Assembly (NCBI GenBank): GCA_021292165.1
Contig: CM037883.1
Coordinates: forward strand, 7,046,934 to 7,110,933
Length of the DNA stretch: 64,000 nt
Direction: 5' to 3'
From: Shinisaurus crocodilurus
Taxonomy: Eukaryota > Chordata > Lepidosauria > Squamata > Shinisauridae
Notes under the pieces: model-generated
What the model saw: the letters and a program-made list of their open reading frames with translations, nothing else
Database searches by the model: none
Told to the model about the DNA's origin: nothing
Program-made: the position numbers and the translations under genes
Shown: in pieces, positions 42,540 to 51,149 of the stretch
Position numbering within the stretch: the stretch's first letter is position 1
Layout of the letters: each line of letters begins with the position of its first letter

Positions 42540-42720
42540 CAGAGGCAGTATGCCTACGTACACCAGTTGCTGGGGCACATGGGCGGGAGGGTGCTGTTGC
42601 CTGTTGCACTCATATCCTGGGATCCTGTGGGCAGCTGTTTGGCCACTGTGTCTGTGTGAACAGAATGGTGGACTAGATGGACCTTGGTCTGATCCAGTAG
42701 GGCTCTTCTTATGTTCTTAA
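42540..42720 (+). repeat. Dispersed 'CTGGATCAGACC' repeat
   Basis: GTACACCAGTTGCTGGGGCA, GGCGGGAGGGTGCTGTTGCC, TTGGCCACTGTG and GATCCAGTAGGGCTCTTCTT, ending TATGTTCTTAA. Confidence 0.82.
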
Positions 42721-42774
42721 TCAATCAATTAATCAACCAACCGCACCTGGGGGAATTTGCCAAGTTTTTTGTGG

Positions 42775-42990
42775 CACCTTAAAGACTAACAGATTTATTG
42801 ACCCATGGGCTGTTGTTGAGTTATTTGAGGATTGTTTCCTCCGACAACAAGCCATGCTGCCCAGGTTTTCATGACATGACAAGCTACGCCTGGGCAGGTG
42901 ATTAGGCAAATGGTTCCGGCATGTGCTGTGGCTTAAACAAGCCACCGTGGCTTGTTTAACCCATAGTGATCATGTTGTGAACCGACCTGG
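42775..42990. mobile_element. MITE-like, 'ACAAGCCA' inverted family
   Basis: ACAACAAGCCATGCTGCCCA, GGCTTAAACAAGCCACCG, TGGCTTGTTTAACCC and CATGTTGTGAACCGACCTGG resemble the elements at 38203 and 45751. Ends are poorly defined. Confidence 0.5.
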
Positions 42991-43044
42991 TGTGGGATAA
43001 GCTTCCTTGGACTAGACTCAAGTCCAATTCATCCAATCAGATGG

Positions 43045-43299
43045 GAGCCAGTGTGGCGTAGTGGTGAGAGTGTTGGACTGGGACTTGGGAGATCCGGGTT
43101 CTAGTCCCCGCTCGGCCATGAAACTCACTGGGTGACTTTGGGCCAGTCACTGACTCTCAGCCTAACCTACCTCACAGGGTTGTTGTGAGGATAAAATGGA
43201 GAGGAGGAGGAGGAGGATTATGTAAGCCGCCTTGGGTTCCTTGCAGGAAAAAAGGCGGGGTATAAGTATAATAAATAATAAATAAATAAATAAATAAAA
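43045..43299 (+). mobile_element. tRNA-derived SINE, full length (sense)
   Basis: Best plus-strand copy. It has the head GCCAGTGTGGCGTAGTGG (A box TGGCGTAGTGG) and B box GGGTTCTAGTCCCC, then GGGTGACTTTGGGCCAGTCA, CCTCACAGGGTTGTTGTGAG, CGCCTTGGGTTCCTTGCAGG and GGCGGGGTATAAG, with an (AAAT)n tail. The head is tRNA-derived but followed by non-tRNA sequence, so it is a SINE. Relatives are at 1012, 15834, 24250, 28015, 48731 and 58815. Confidence 0.95.
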
Positions 43300-43361
43300 T
43301 ACATCATATACATGATAATATAGGAATAAATGGGGTCAAATGACCCCATTAATATGCAGAA

Positions 43362-43780
43362 GGGGACTGGAAACAAAGCCCTATGAGGAGAGACTGAAAG
43401 AACTGGGCATATTTAGCCTTCAGAAGAGGAGACTGAGGGGAGATATGATCACACTCTTCAAGTACTTGAAAGGTTGTCACACAGAGGAGGGCCAGGATCT
43501 CTTCACAACCATCCCAGAGTGCAGGACACAGAATAATGGGCTCAAGTTACAGGAACCCAGATTCCACCTGGACATCAGGAAAAACTTCCTGACTGTTAGA
43601 GCAATATGACAGTGGAACCAACTACCTAGGGAGGTGGTGGGCTCTCCCACACTGGAGGCATTCAAGGTGCAGCTGGACAGCCATCTGTCAGGGATGCTTT
43701 GACTTGGATTCCTGCATTGAGCAGGGGGTTGGACTTGATGGCTTTATGGGCCCCTTCCAACTCTACTATTCCATGATTAC
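43362..43780 (+). mobile_element. CR1 LINE, 5'-truncated copy
   Basis: Starts at GGGACTGGAAACAAAGCCCT within the polymerase end and runs to CTCTACTATTCCATGATT. An 89-codon open part (43340-43609) keeps [20 protein letters not shown] before a stop. Confidence 0.93.
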
Positions 43781-43854
43781 ATGAAGGTACAGTCTATGAC
43801 AATTCTATGTAAAGGTTAAGCTAAAAACAATGACTATTCACAACAGCAATAATT

Positions 43855-44586
43855 GGAGATATCACAATCATCATCAGGCGATCACTCGTGACCGAGTAAG
43901 ATTGTCTTCTGGGATAAAAGGAGGAAATTCTAAAGAAGATTGGGTAGACTCTAGCGATGGGTCCGTAAGTGACTGTGGAGGCCAATTCTAGATCCACACA
44001 GCTTCCCACAGTGAGGACACAGGTTACCAGATAGAAGATGGTCCTGTAAAGGATTCATTTGACGTGCTTTTCGCTTAGCACGTTTCTCCCTTTCACCTTG
44101 CACTCGGGCTTCTTCAAAGTCCATGGAGCCTTTGTGAAAGGCCAACCTCCATTTAGATCGTTCATGGGCCAGAGCTTCCCAGTTTTCGATGTTTATATTG
44201 CATTTTTTTAGATTAGCCTTATGAACATCTTTAAACCTCTTATATTGACCACCGATATTCCGCTTTCCATCCTTGAGTTGGGAGTAAAGTAACTGCTTTG
44301 GGAGACGGCAGTCAGGCATTCGAACAACATGACCGGTCCACTGAAGTTGGCGTTGAAGGATCATTTTTTCAATGCTAGTAGTCTTTGCTTCTTCCAGTAC
44401 ACTGACATTTGTTCGCCTATCTTCCCAAGTAATTTGCAGGATTTTCCGGAGGCAACGTTGATGAAACCTTTCAAGGAGCTGGAAGTGACGTTTATAGATA
44501 GTCCATGTTTCGCAGGCATACAATAAAGTTGGTAATACAATGGCTTCATAAACCAGTGTTTTGGTCTTCTTACAAATATAAACCAT
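43855..44586 (-). mobile_element. Non-LTR retrotransposon with zinc-finger end, truncated
   Basis: The minus-strand LINE 3' part includes the open frame 43951-44586 and a 3' tail reaching GATATCACAATCATCATCAG. The right boundary coincides with the Tigger-like MITE at 44589. A fragment of the same tail is at 12070-12200. Confidence 0.85.
43951..44586 (-). pseudogene. LINE reverse transcriptase C terminus with CCHH finger
   Basis: 211 codons without a stop. Residues about 15-30 read VLPTLLYACETWTIY, followed by CLRKILQITWEDRRTN, QLQWTGHVVRMPDCRLP and WEALAHERSKWR. This is the post-catalytic region of endonuclease-RT LINEs. The last 25 residues form a zinc finger: CPHCGKLCGSRIGLHSHLRTH, with two cysteines and two histidines spaced like a C2H2 finger. 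The catalytic YADD-type domain is missing, so the frame is a truncated remnant, yet it is uninterrupted. The clade (Vingi-, RTE- or related) is unresolved. Confidence 0.85.
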
Positions 44587-44588
44587 TA

Positions 44589-44839
44589 CAGTAATACCTT
44601 GGATTGCAAGTAACTTGGTTTGAGAGCGTTTTGCAAGACAAGCAAATTTTTAAATTTTTATTTTTTTATTTTTTTACTTGATATACAAGCGACGTCTTGC
44701 AATACAAGTACTGTAGTACAGCTTAAATTAAAAATCTCTGTACACATTTTTTTGGGGGGATTTCGTTTTGATATAACAGTGTTTTGGATTACAAGCACGT
44801 TTCCAGAACGAATTATGCTCTCAATCCAAGGCATGACTG
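44589..44839. mobile_element. Tigger/pogo-like mariner MITE, copy 1
   Basis: 251 bp between TA dinucleotides. Ends CAGTAATACCTTGGATTGCA and AATCCAAGGCATGACTG are inverted. The interior ACTTGATATACAAGCGACGT pairs partly with the right half. The CAGT start, CCTTGG motif and TA target fit Tc1/mariner (Tigger-type) elements. No transposase. Confidence 0.9.
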
Positions 44840-44879
44840 TACCTCAATTAAAGTCTAGATGAATACAGTCAAACTTTTT

Positions 44880-45300
44880 TCAGAAGCTACCTAATTCAGG
44901 AATTCTACACTGGAATCTGCCTTTGAAATTCCTTTCTTGGAGAATGGCAACTTTCAGGTCAGTAGTAGTGTATCCCAGAAGATTGAAATGTTCTCCCAAC
45001 CGTTTCTGAATGTTACGTACGTGTGTGTGTGTGTGTGTAGACTGGCTTGTTTGTGCGACATAGAAAGCAGAAGGGCACTGATGGCAGGTGATAGCATATA
45101 TCATGTTGGAAGATGCACACCCTGTGGATGTGGATGATGTTATTGGGTCCTGTCATAGTGCTGCCGGAGTAAATATGGGGACGGAGTTGGCCTCTGGGTT
45201 TGTTGCAAGGTCTGGTCCCTGCGTTTGTGTATCTCTTATGTGGCCTGTTTTGTTATCTGTTATGTTGCTGGTGAGAAGGTGTTTTAGATTAGGGAGCGGT
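44880..45300 (-). pseudogene. Penelope-like element, GIY-YIG region remnant
   Basis: Minus strand: GHIRDTQTQGPDLATNPEA-type sequence, then TGCASSNMIYAITCHQCPSA and FYVAQTSQS. Further along come EHFNLLGYTTTDLKVAILQE and KGRFQCRIPELGS. The pattern 'IYAI.C..C...FYV.QT' followed by 'EHFN..GH...DL.V.IL' is the GIY-YIG endonuclease end of Penelope-like retroelements. A (GT)n tract at 45020-45038 replaces the stretch that normally holds the conserved arginine and histidine. No reverse transcriptase core remains. Confidence 0.75.
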
Positions 45301-45742
45301 CAGTAAACAAAGAGAAGCTCACCATTGCTTGCCACCCAGAGTCCAGTTTTGGCTGCATCCTCATGACATACATAACATGTACTCCAGCCCTTAAAGCTTA
45401 GGCACTGAGAGGTATGTGGTCTGTTTATTTTATTTTTATTAATTTATATTCCAGCCTTCCAATGTAAAAAAACAAACAAACCCAAACCATTTCCAGGCGG
45501 ACTGACAAAACACACACATTAAAACACCAACAACAGTATCGACAGATTAAAAACAAACAATAAGGAACCAAAAAGCAGCATTTTTTAAAAAAAATCAGAA
45601 AAAACAGTGAAGGGGAGTGTCCACCTGCAGCATGGTATTGGGTGTGATCCGGGGCTCACCCTCAGTGCACACAGAGTAATTGTGCCTGCCAGCACCCTGT
45701 ATGAACTGGGCTTGCCACATGCAGGGGTTGTTTGGCTGGCAA
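45301..45742. other. Unassigned, A-rich part
   Basis: 45420-45600 has a tail-like TTTATTTTATTTTTATTAAT and many short A-rich blocks, perhaps an old LINE 3' end on the minus strand. Not assigned. Confidence 0.35.
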
Positions 45743-45750
45743 GTCAATGG

Positions 45751-45964
45751 CTGGGTTCGCACGCCACACTACGCCACGGTGGCAACAGTGAACCTAGAAC
45801 AAGCCAAGGGCGGCTTCGAAGCCATGGCTAAGAAACACCGACTGGGTTGGCACAACATGCTAAGCCACCGTGACTAGGCGAAGCCAGTCAGCAGCACTCT
45901 TCGAAGCCATGGCTTGTTCTAGGTTTGCTGTCGCCATCGGGGCTTAGCGTGTTGTGAGAACCCA
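45751..45964. mobile_element. MITE 'CTGGGTTCGCAC', 8-bp target duplication
   Basis: 214 bp, ends CTGGGTTCGCACGCCACACT and GCTTAGCGTGTTGTGAGAAC followed by CCA. Perfect 8-bp duplication GTCAATGG (45743-45750, 45965-45972). The interior carries GGCTTCGAAGCCATGGC twice in inverted context. Related in its ends to the pieces at 18478. Confidence 0.88.
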
Positions 45965-46150
45965 GTCAATGGTGCCAAGGGCAATAGAGACCGGAGCGGC
46001 CGCAGGGGCATCCACCACGGGCACCTTGTCGAGTGTTGCCATAACCTCCTCTGGCAAGCAATAAAGCTAGTTTGCCACCTGGAGAGACAGAAACAGGAGG
46101 AGATAAGCATCCAAATGCAACGGAAAAAAGGAGAGAACCAGGTTCTCAGG

Positions 46151-46316
46151 CAGGGCCGGTGCTACCATTAGGCCAACTAGGCAGCCGCCTAGGGCGCAGG
46201 GCTAAAGGGGGCGCCAGAAACGCCTTGGAAAAAAAATACAGCGCTCTCAAGTGGGAAGGGGGGGCGCTAAATATCTGATCTTGCCTAGGGCACCAAACTG
46301 CCTTGCACCGGTCCTG
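46151..46316. mobile_element. 166-bp hAT-type MITE, copy 3
   Basis: Ends CAGGGCCGGTGCTACC and CCTTGCACCGGTCCTG. Perfect 8-bp duplication TTCTCAGG (46143-46150, 46317-46324). Opposite orientation to copies 1 and 2. Confidence 0.95.
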
Positions 46317-46324
46317 TTCTCAGG

Positions 46325-46420
46325 ATGCAAAAATCTTTATTAAAGGAGCCCGACGCGTTTCGGCCTGTGTATTTTTCAAGGCCTTCCTCAAGGGGTTGTA
46401 AAAGAGTCTGCAGATTACTT
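46325..46420. repeat. Possible repeat with CGACGCGTTTCGGCC
   Basis: ATCTTTATTAAAGGAGCCCG, ACGCGTTTCGGCC and AAGGCCTTCCTCAAGGGG form a phrase I associate from memory with dispersed retroelement ends. Only one copy is in this window, so the call is weak. Confidence 0.4.
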
Positions 46421-46785
46421 CAACAACTAGTGTCTTCCACTGTTTCACTGGCGACTGCCACCTGGAGAGGCCTTACTCTTGGCTGGGCTGGTGCATTCGG
46501 AGTCGATCCACAAAGGGCTCCTTTATGGAGAGGGATTTAGGAGGTCCATGAGGAAGGGCAGCCGTAACCCCCTCTGGCACAGATGCAGTCAGAGGAGCCC
46601 CCTAACGGTAGCGTGGAGATGGCTTTGGTAATAAGTGTGGGAAACATTTCCAATGGGGGAAAAGGCTCTCCTGGTTAAATGAAGAAGTTCGGTTGAAGCC
46701 GGGCAGGCCCGGTCTGGGCAGGCCCTACGCCTGGATAGGACTGTTAGATTGGACCCTGCCTGCCATCCGGTGGGAGGGGCTAGCC

Positions 46786-47176
46786 CAAGGGAGGCTGGCA
46801 ACTCCTATGTCAGTGGGGCTCCTTATCTGTTGCAGCTTTTATTCTGAGCTTTATAGGAGCTATCCATGGTGCTCCGTGGTGGTGACCCTATCCTGGGGTT
46901 TTTTTAAGTTCAGCACCACGGACAGCTCCTATAAAGCTCAGAATAAAGGCTGCAATGGATAAGGAGCCCCACTGACATAGATTTCATACATCATAGAGTT
47001 GGAAGGGGCCTACAAGGCCATCGAGTCCAACCCCCTGCTCAATGCAGGAAACTAGAGGAGGGGGGGTCTCCCATCCAAGTAATAACCAGGCCTGACCCGG
47101 CTTAGCTTTCCACGCTCAGACAAGCCGAGCCAGCGTGAGCCACAGGCCTGTTCTTAGGAGTCACCAGCCTCCCCTG
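46786..47176. mobile_element. hAT-type MITE, family 'GGAGGCTGGTGACTCC', with SINE insert
   Basis: Ends CAAGGGAGGCTGGCAACTCC and GGAGTCACCAGCCTCCCCTG. Flanking octamers GGCTAGCC (46778-46785) and GGCTAACC (47177-47184), 7 of 8 matching. The inner palindrome contains AGCTATCCATGGTGCTCCG and CACCACGGACAGCTCC. Before the right end the element is split by the 5S/CR1 SINE at 46977-47151. Confidence 0.92.
46977..47151 (-). mobile_element. 5S rRNA-derived SINE with CR1 tail, copy 6
   Basis: Full-length minus copy inside the MITE. The CR1 tail (TAGAGTTGGAAGGGGCCTAC) lies left and the 5S-derived region (CCAGGCCTGACCCGGCTTAG) right. One C-to-G type change is in the A-box region. Confidence 0.93.
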
Positions 47177-47424
47177 GGCTAACCGGAAGTTCACGGAATG
47201 CCCTCCGGAAGATACAGGGAAAACATCTCATCGTAGTGGGGAAGAATGTGACCTTTGTGCCCACTGTTCAGTCTGCCCTGTGGTGTCCAGGTGATAACTG
47301 TTGAAGGGCAGCCTTACGGCCCTGTCCTCCCTTCTTACGGCTGTTTCATCATTAAACCAGACTTGGACTGCTCCTCAAACAGAGGACTATCTGGTAAAAT
47401 ATGACATTGACTGGCTACATGCTA

Positions 47425-47948
47425 CCTCCAGTATCAGAGACAGTGTGCCTACATACACCATTTGCTGGGGCACAGGGGTGGGAGGGTGCTGTTGCTTGCA
47501 CTCATGTCCTGCTTGTGGGTTTCCTGTGGAGAGCTGGCTGGCCACTGTGTGAGCGGAACACTGGACTAGATGGACCCCTGCTTGGTCTGATCCAGCAGGG
47601 TTCTTCTGATGTTCTTCAGCTAGAATACTTGAAAACCACCATACTATGGTCACAATCGCACGCCCAAAGAGGCAAACATCTTTGAGGGTGGGAGCAGCTA
47701 GAGAGAAAATGTCAAAGGATGCTCAGACTCTGAGGGTGCTGCTCTTACTTGTGTGTAAATTACTTGGTTGGATCATGGCCTTAACCATTTCAGCTAAATT
47801 AAATAAGAAGCGACTACAGATAAATTAGCCTTTCAGATGTCGCCGCTCTTTACGTTGTGGAATCCGTTCGGCCACCTTCATTCTTTGATGCTCCCACCCA
47901 CTTCTCACCCCTTCTGTCTTTTCTGGAAAGTATTTGATGAGTAGATTT
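47425..47948 (+). repeat. Duplicated block, copy 2 (uninterrupted)
   Basis: The left part (to about 47615) is the 'CTGGATCAGACC' repeat. The right part (47633-47948) is the inverted match of 13290-13606. The junction CAGCTAGAATACTTGAAAAC joins them without the SINE present in copy 1. Confidence 0.85.
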
Positions 47949-48730
47949 ATTTTGAGTAATAACTAATTTGACTTGGAGACTGAGAGGTAGATGCATTCTT
48001 TGAGATTGCACAGCTGTAGTGCCTGGTTGTATAATTATACCAGAGATATTTCTTTGTGAAGGTTTTTCCTCTTTTTTTCTTCTCCTCCAGCTGAGCTGCT
48101 GCTAATAATCCTGGCTTTTTCATTTGTATTGATTTTGCTGTAAGTGCTGTCTGGCATATATTCTGCCTTTTACACAGAGAGAAGCTGTTGGGTTGCATTC
48201 TACCCCCAAGCACACTGGTGTGGCTGAGAACAAAGGTTGGCCCTAATTATTCCGTTTTATTATCAAATGCTTTTGCATAAGCAGCGCTTCAACCTTGCAA
48301 TGGCTCATAACCCGAGCAAAAGCGAAAGTGACGGGGTTACATTCACTCAACACTGAGGACATACATAGCTACTGTCTGGTCAATTGGAGCTTTTGGTGTG
48401 GCAAGGTGAGGAGTAAATATGTTCCTCTTGATCTCTGGTGGATCATGCACTTACATACTGAGGAGAAGACTGCTTTTGACTTCAGTTAGAATATAGTCTT
48501 ATATATTAAAACAACAACAACACCCAAGTATCCACTATATGATGCCAGCTATAAAATCTGGAATCCTGGAAGCGAACATTTCTAGTTAGTTCTCATGGTT
48601 GGGGACAACATTAATAAATGGAGAGAGCCTGCTTCAGGGTCAGTTAGGAAAAGCTAATTGGTGAGTGGATTCTTCTACTTGGCAGAGTGCCTTACCACAT
48701 TTTCCTGCCTATTGTGCCCCACTTATATTC
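47949..48730. other. Unassigned intergenic DNA
   Basis: No gene or repeat recognised. Confidence 0.45.
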
Positions 48731-48970
48731 ATTTTATTTATTAATTATATTTATATCCTGCCTTTTTTTTTCCTGCAAGGAACCAAGGTGGCTTACATAA
48801 TCCTTCTCCTCCTCTCCATTTGCTCCTTACAACAACCAGGTGAAGTAGGTTAGACTGAGAGTCCGTGACTGGCCCAAAGTCACCCAGTGAGCTTCATGAC
48901 CGACTGGGGACTAGAATCCGGATCTCCGAAGTCCCAGTCCAACACTCTAACCGCTATACCACACTGGCTC
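48731..48970 (-). mobile_element. tRNA-derived SINE (GGCGGGGTATAAAT tail)
   Basis: Minus copy with TATTTATATCCTGCC, GGAACCAAGGTGGCTTACAT, AGAATCCGGATCTCCGAAGT (decayed B box) and CTATACCACACTGGC (A box). Confidence 0.9.
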
Positions 48971-49104
48971 TCACTTAGCCTTCTATCTGCCAATTATCCA
49001 AACTCTGGTAAACCTTGCACACCTTGCAATTAGAGCACAAAGCAAAAAAATATATATCATTTTATGTCAATCTGATAGCTGAATCGATGTCTCCCTGACA
49101 CATA

Positions 49105-49362
49105 ATTATTAATAATAATACATAGCACTTGTATAACACTTCCAAGTGTTCAAAGTGCTTCTCATGCATTATCTGTCTGTAATCCTTACCTTGTAAATCA
49201 GCCCCATATTATTATAACCCCCATATTGCAGATGGGTAAAGTGAGGCTGAGAGGAAATGGCTTGCCTAAGGCCACCGAGTGAGTTCCTGACAAGGGCAAG
49301 ATTCACACTGGGGACTTCCTGTTTTGTAGCTCCATCTGTTAGCCACTATGCTACACCAGTTC
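49105..49362 (-). mobile_element. MIR-like SINE
   Basis: GATGGGTAAAGTGAGGCTGA, GGCTTGCCTAAGGCCACCGA, GCAAGATTCACACTGGGG and CTATGCTACACCAG follow the reverse of a MIR-type SINE (core 'CTTGCCCAAGGTCACACAG' sense). A left extension, CACTTCCAAGTGTTCAAAGT, is also typical of MIR/L2 pairs. Confidence 0.72.
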
Positions 49363-49650
49363 AGGGTTTGTTTGTTTGTTCGTTTTAGCACAGAGTAATT
49401 CACACAGCAGTGGCTTTTTGGATCCTAATTCTTATTCTCCCTGCTTTCTCTAGGATGACTGATAAACATTGGAGGGTCATGTAACAGTGCCTAAAGTACT
49501 AGGAGAGAAGCATGGATTGTATCTGAGAATGTGAAAATGTATTCACTCCAAGACAGGAAGAAGGATGCGCCATGCTATGGAAGCTGCAAAGAGAGAAGTT
49601 GAAGGCTATCATCCAGAAGAAGGGACTCAGAAGCAAGTGTCAGGCTAACT
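49363..49650. other. Unassigned intergenic DNA
   Basis: Nothing recognised. Confidence 0.4.
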
Positions 49651-49658
49651 AACTAAAG

Positions 49659-49843
49659 CAGTGTTCTCCAACCTTGGGTCCCCAGATGTTTTTGGCCTAC
49701 AACTCCCAGCATGCCCCAGCCAGCATAGCTGGCTGGGGCATGCTGGGAGTTGTAGGCCAAATCAAATCAAATCAAATCTTTATTACGGTCCAAGACCAGT
49801 TGTAGGCCCAAAACATCTGGGGACCCAAGGTTGGAGAACACTG
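49659..49843. mobile_element. hAT-type MITE, family 'TTGGGTCCCCAGATG', copy E
   Basis: 185 bp including a 39-bp insert plus its 11-bp target duplication. Ends CAGTGTTCTCCAACC and GGTTGGAGAACACTG, perfect 8-bp duplication AACTAAAG (49651-49658, 49844-49851). Confidence 0.95.
49759..49797 (-). mobile_element. Tiny 5'-truncated retroposon tail
   Basis: 39 bp with (AAATC)n at the left and TTTATTACGGTCCAAGACC at the right, between two copies of AGTTGTAGGCC (11 bp). Minus-strand sense gives GACCGTAATAAAGATTTG with a GATTT repeat tail. It looks like the end of a LINE inserted by target-primed reverse transcription. Confidence 0.82.
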
Positions 49844-50171
49844 AACTAAAGAATCTTGAGTTCAGAGACCCCTCCATCTCTCTGGGGAAGCACCAACAGA
49901 AGGATATTAATAAGCACTTCAGACCCCAGGGAATAAAGTGACAGCATAAACATCATAGTAAAGCGCAAGACCCAAGGCTTACATGATAATTTGCTGTGTA
50001 GCAGTCCTGAGGTTTCAGTTGTTTATATGTTATGAGCTTGATCGTTCAGCGTCTCACAAGAGGCCCCAGAGCCCAAACCCTAGATATCATGGGCAGCCTT
50101 GCAAATAAGTCCACAAAAGTTATTAGCCCACCACAATTTTTTAAAAAGATGCGAACTCAGTTCTCCATCCA

Positions 50172-50275
50172 TACCTTATTTATTTATTTGTTTATTTAAT
50201 ACAGCTATATACCGCCCAATAGCCGAAGCTCTCTGGGCAGTTTACAACAGTTAAAACCATAAAATGCAATAAAAT
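50172..50275 (-). mobile_element. L2-like LINE 3' tail
   Basis: (ATTT)n, ACAGCTATATACCGCCCAAT, AGCCGAAGCTCTCTGGGCAG and TTTACAACAGTTAAAACC are the reverse of the tail at 37020-37075. Confidence 0.85.
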
Positions 50276-50464
50276 ATCTTTACGTTAGGATGCAGCAAAC
50301 GTGCCTGTCGGCATTGCCGTTGGGTCCTCTTTTGCACTAGCAAGGCGAACCCAGCATACTCCAGCTTCTGTGGATTCTGCGAGTCATGCTGCAGAGCCAG
50401 CAGTGCTCAGCACTGATTGGCTGGTGGTTGTGACGGTTCCTTGGTCTTTCCCCTGACCGGTTTA

Positions 50465-50983
50465 CAGCGCGATCCAATGTGGCTGCCTGTAATGCTCCAA
50501 ACTTCAACTTGGAGGATCATGGGCATCCCATCGAGGGTGGGAGGAGGAGCACAGATGCGAAGGTGGCCTCCACGCTGCTTCCGCCCTACAAAAGACTTAG
50601 AAGGCCAATTTCGGCCGTCTTCAGACTTTTGCCCCTGCTCGTGAGGAGGACAGGCTGAGGTGCCACCACGTGCCAGCTGCGAGGTCGGTCTAACGGTTCT
50701 TTCCGCGGAGCTGCAGCAAGTGCGGTTCTTTGAGGGCGAAGGGAGGGCACTCCGAATTCGGAGTCCCAGCTCGCAGCGAGTTTCTGAGGTCAGAGCTGGG
50801 ACTCCAAATTCTCCTATGTCCACCTAGACCAGTGTTCTCCAACCTTGGGTCCCCAGATGTTTTTGGCCTACAACTCCCAGCATGCCCCAGCCAGCATGGA
50901 GTTGTAGGCCAAAAACATCTGGGGACCCAAGGTTGGAGAACACTGCTCTAGACTCTGTCTAGCGGCCTGATAGGATTGCGCTC
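50465..50983. mobile_element. Possible Harbinger-like MITE with TTA target, split by hAT MITE
   Basis: Ends CAGCGCGATCCAATGTGGC and TAGGATTGCGCTC, flanked by TTA (50462-50464, 50984-50986). It shares ends and the GC-rich core phrases (AGAGCTGGGACTCC) with 24825-25266. A hAT MITE is inserted at 50830. Confidence 0.7.
50830..50945. mobile_element. hAT-type MITE, family 'TTGGGTCCCCAGATG', copy F
   Basis: 116 bp, ends CAGTGTTCTCCAACC and GGTTGGAGAACACTG. Flanking octamers ACCTAGAC and CTCTAGAC, 6 of 8 matching. Confidence 0.93.
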
Positions 50984-51149
50984 TTACAAGGTTTTACAAA
51001 TGGGTTGTTCAGCTTTTTTTAAAAAAACAACAACACACAACAACAAAATAAAATTTAAAAGGCACCAGATGATCATTTACACATTTATACATTCATCTGG
51101 TACCTAAAAAAAGAAGAAGCATAGCCCATTTGAAAAACATTGCAAACCT

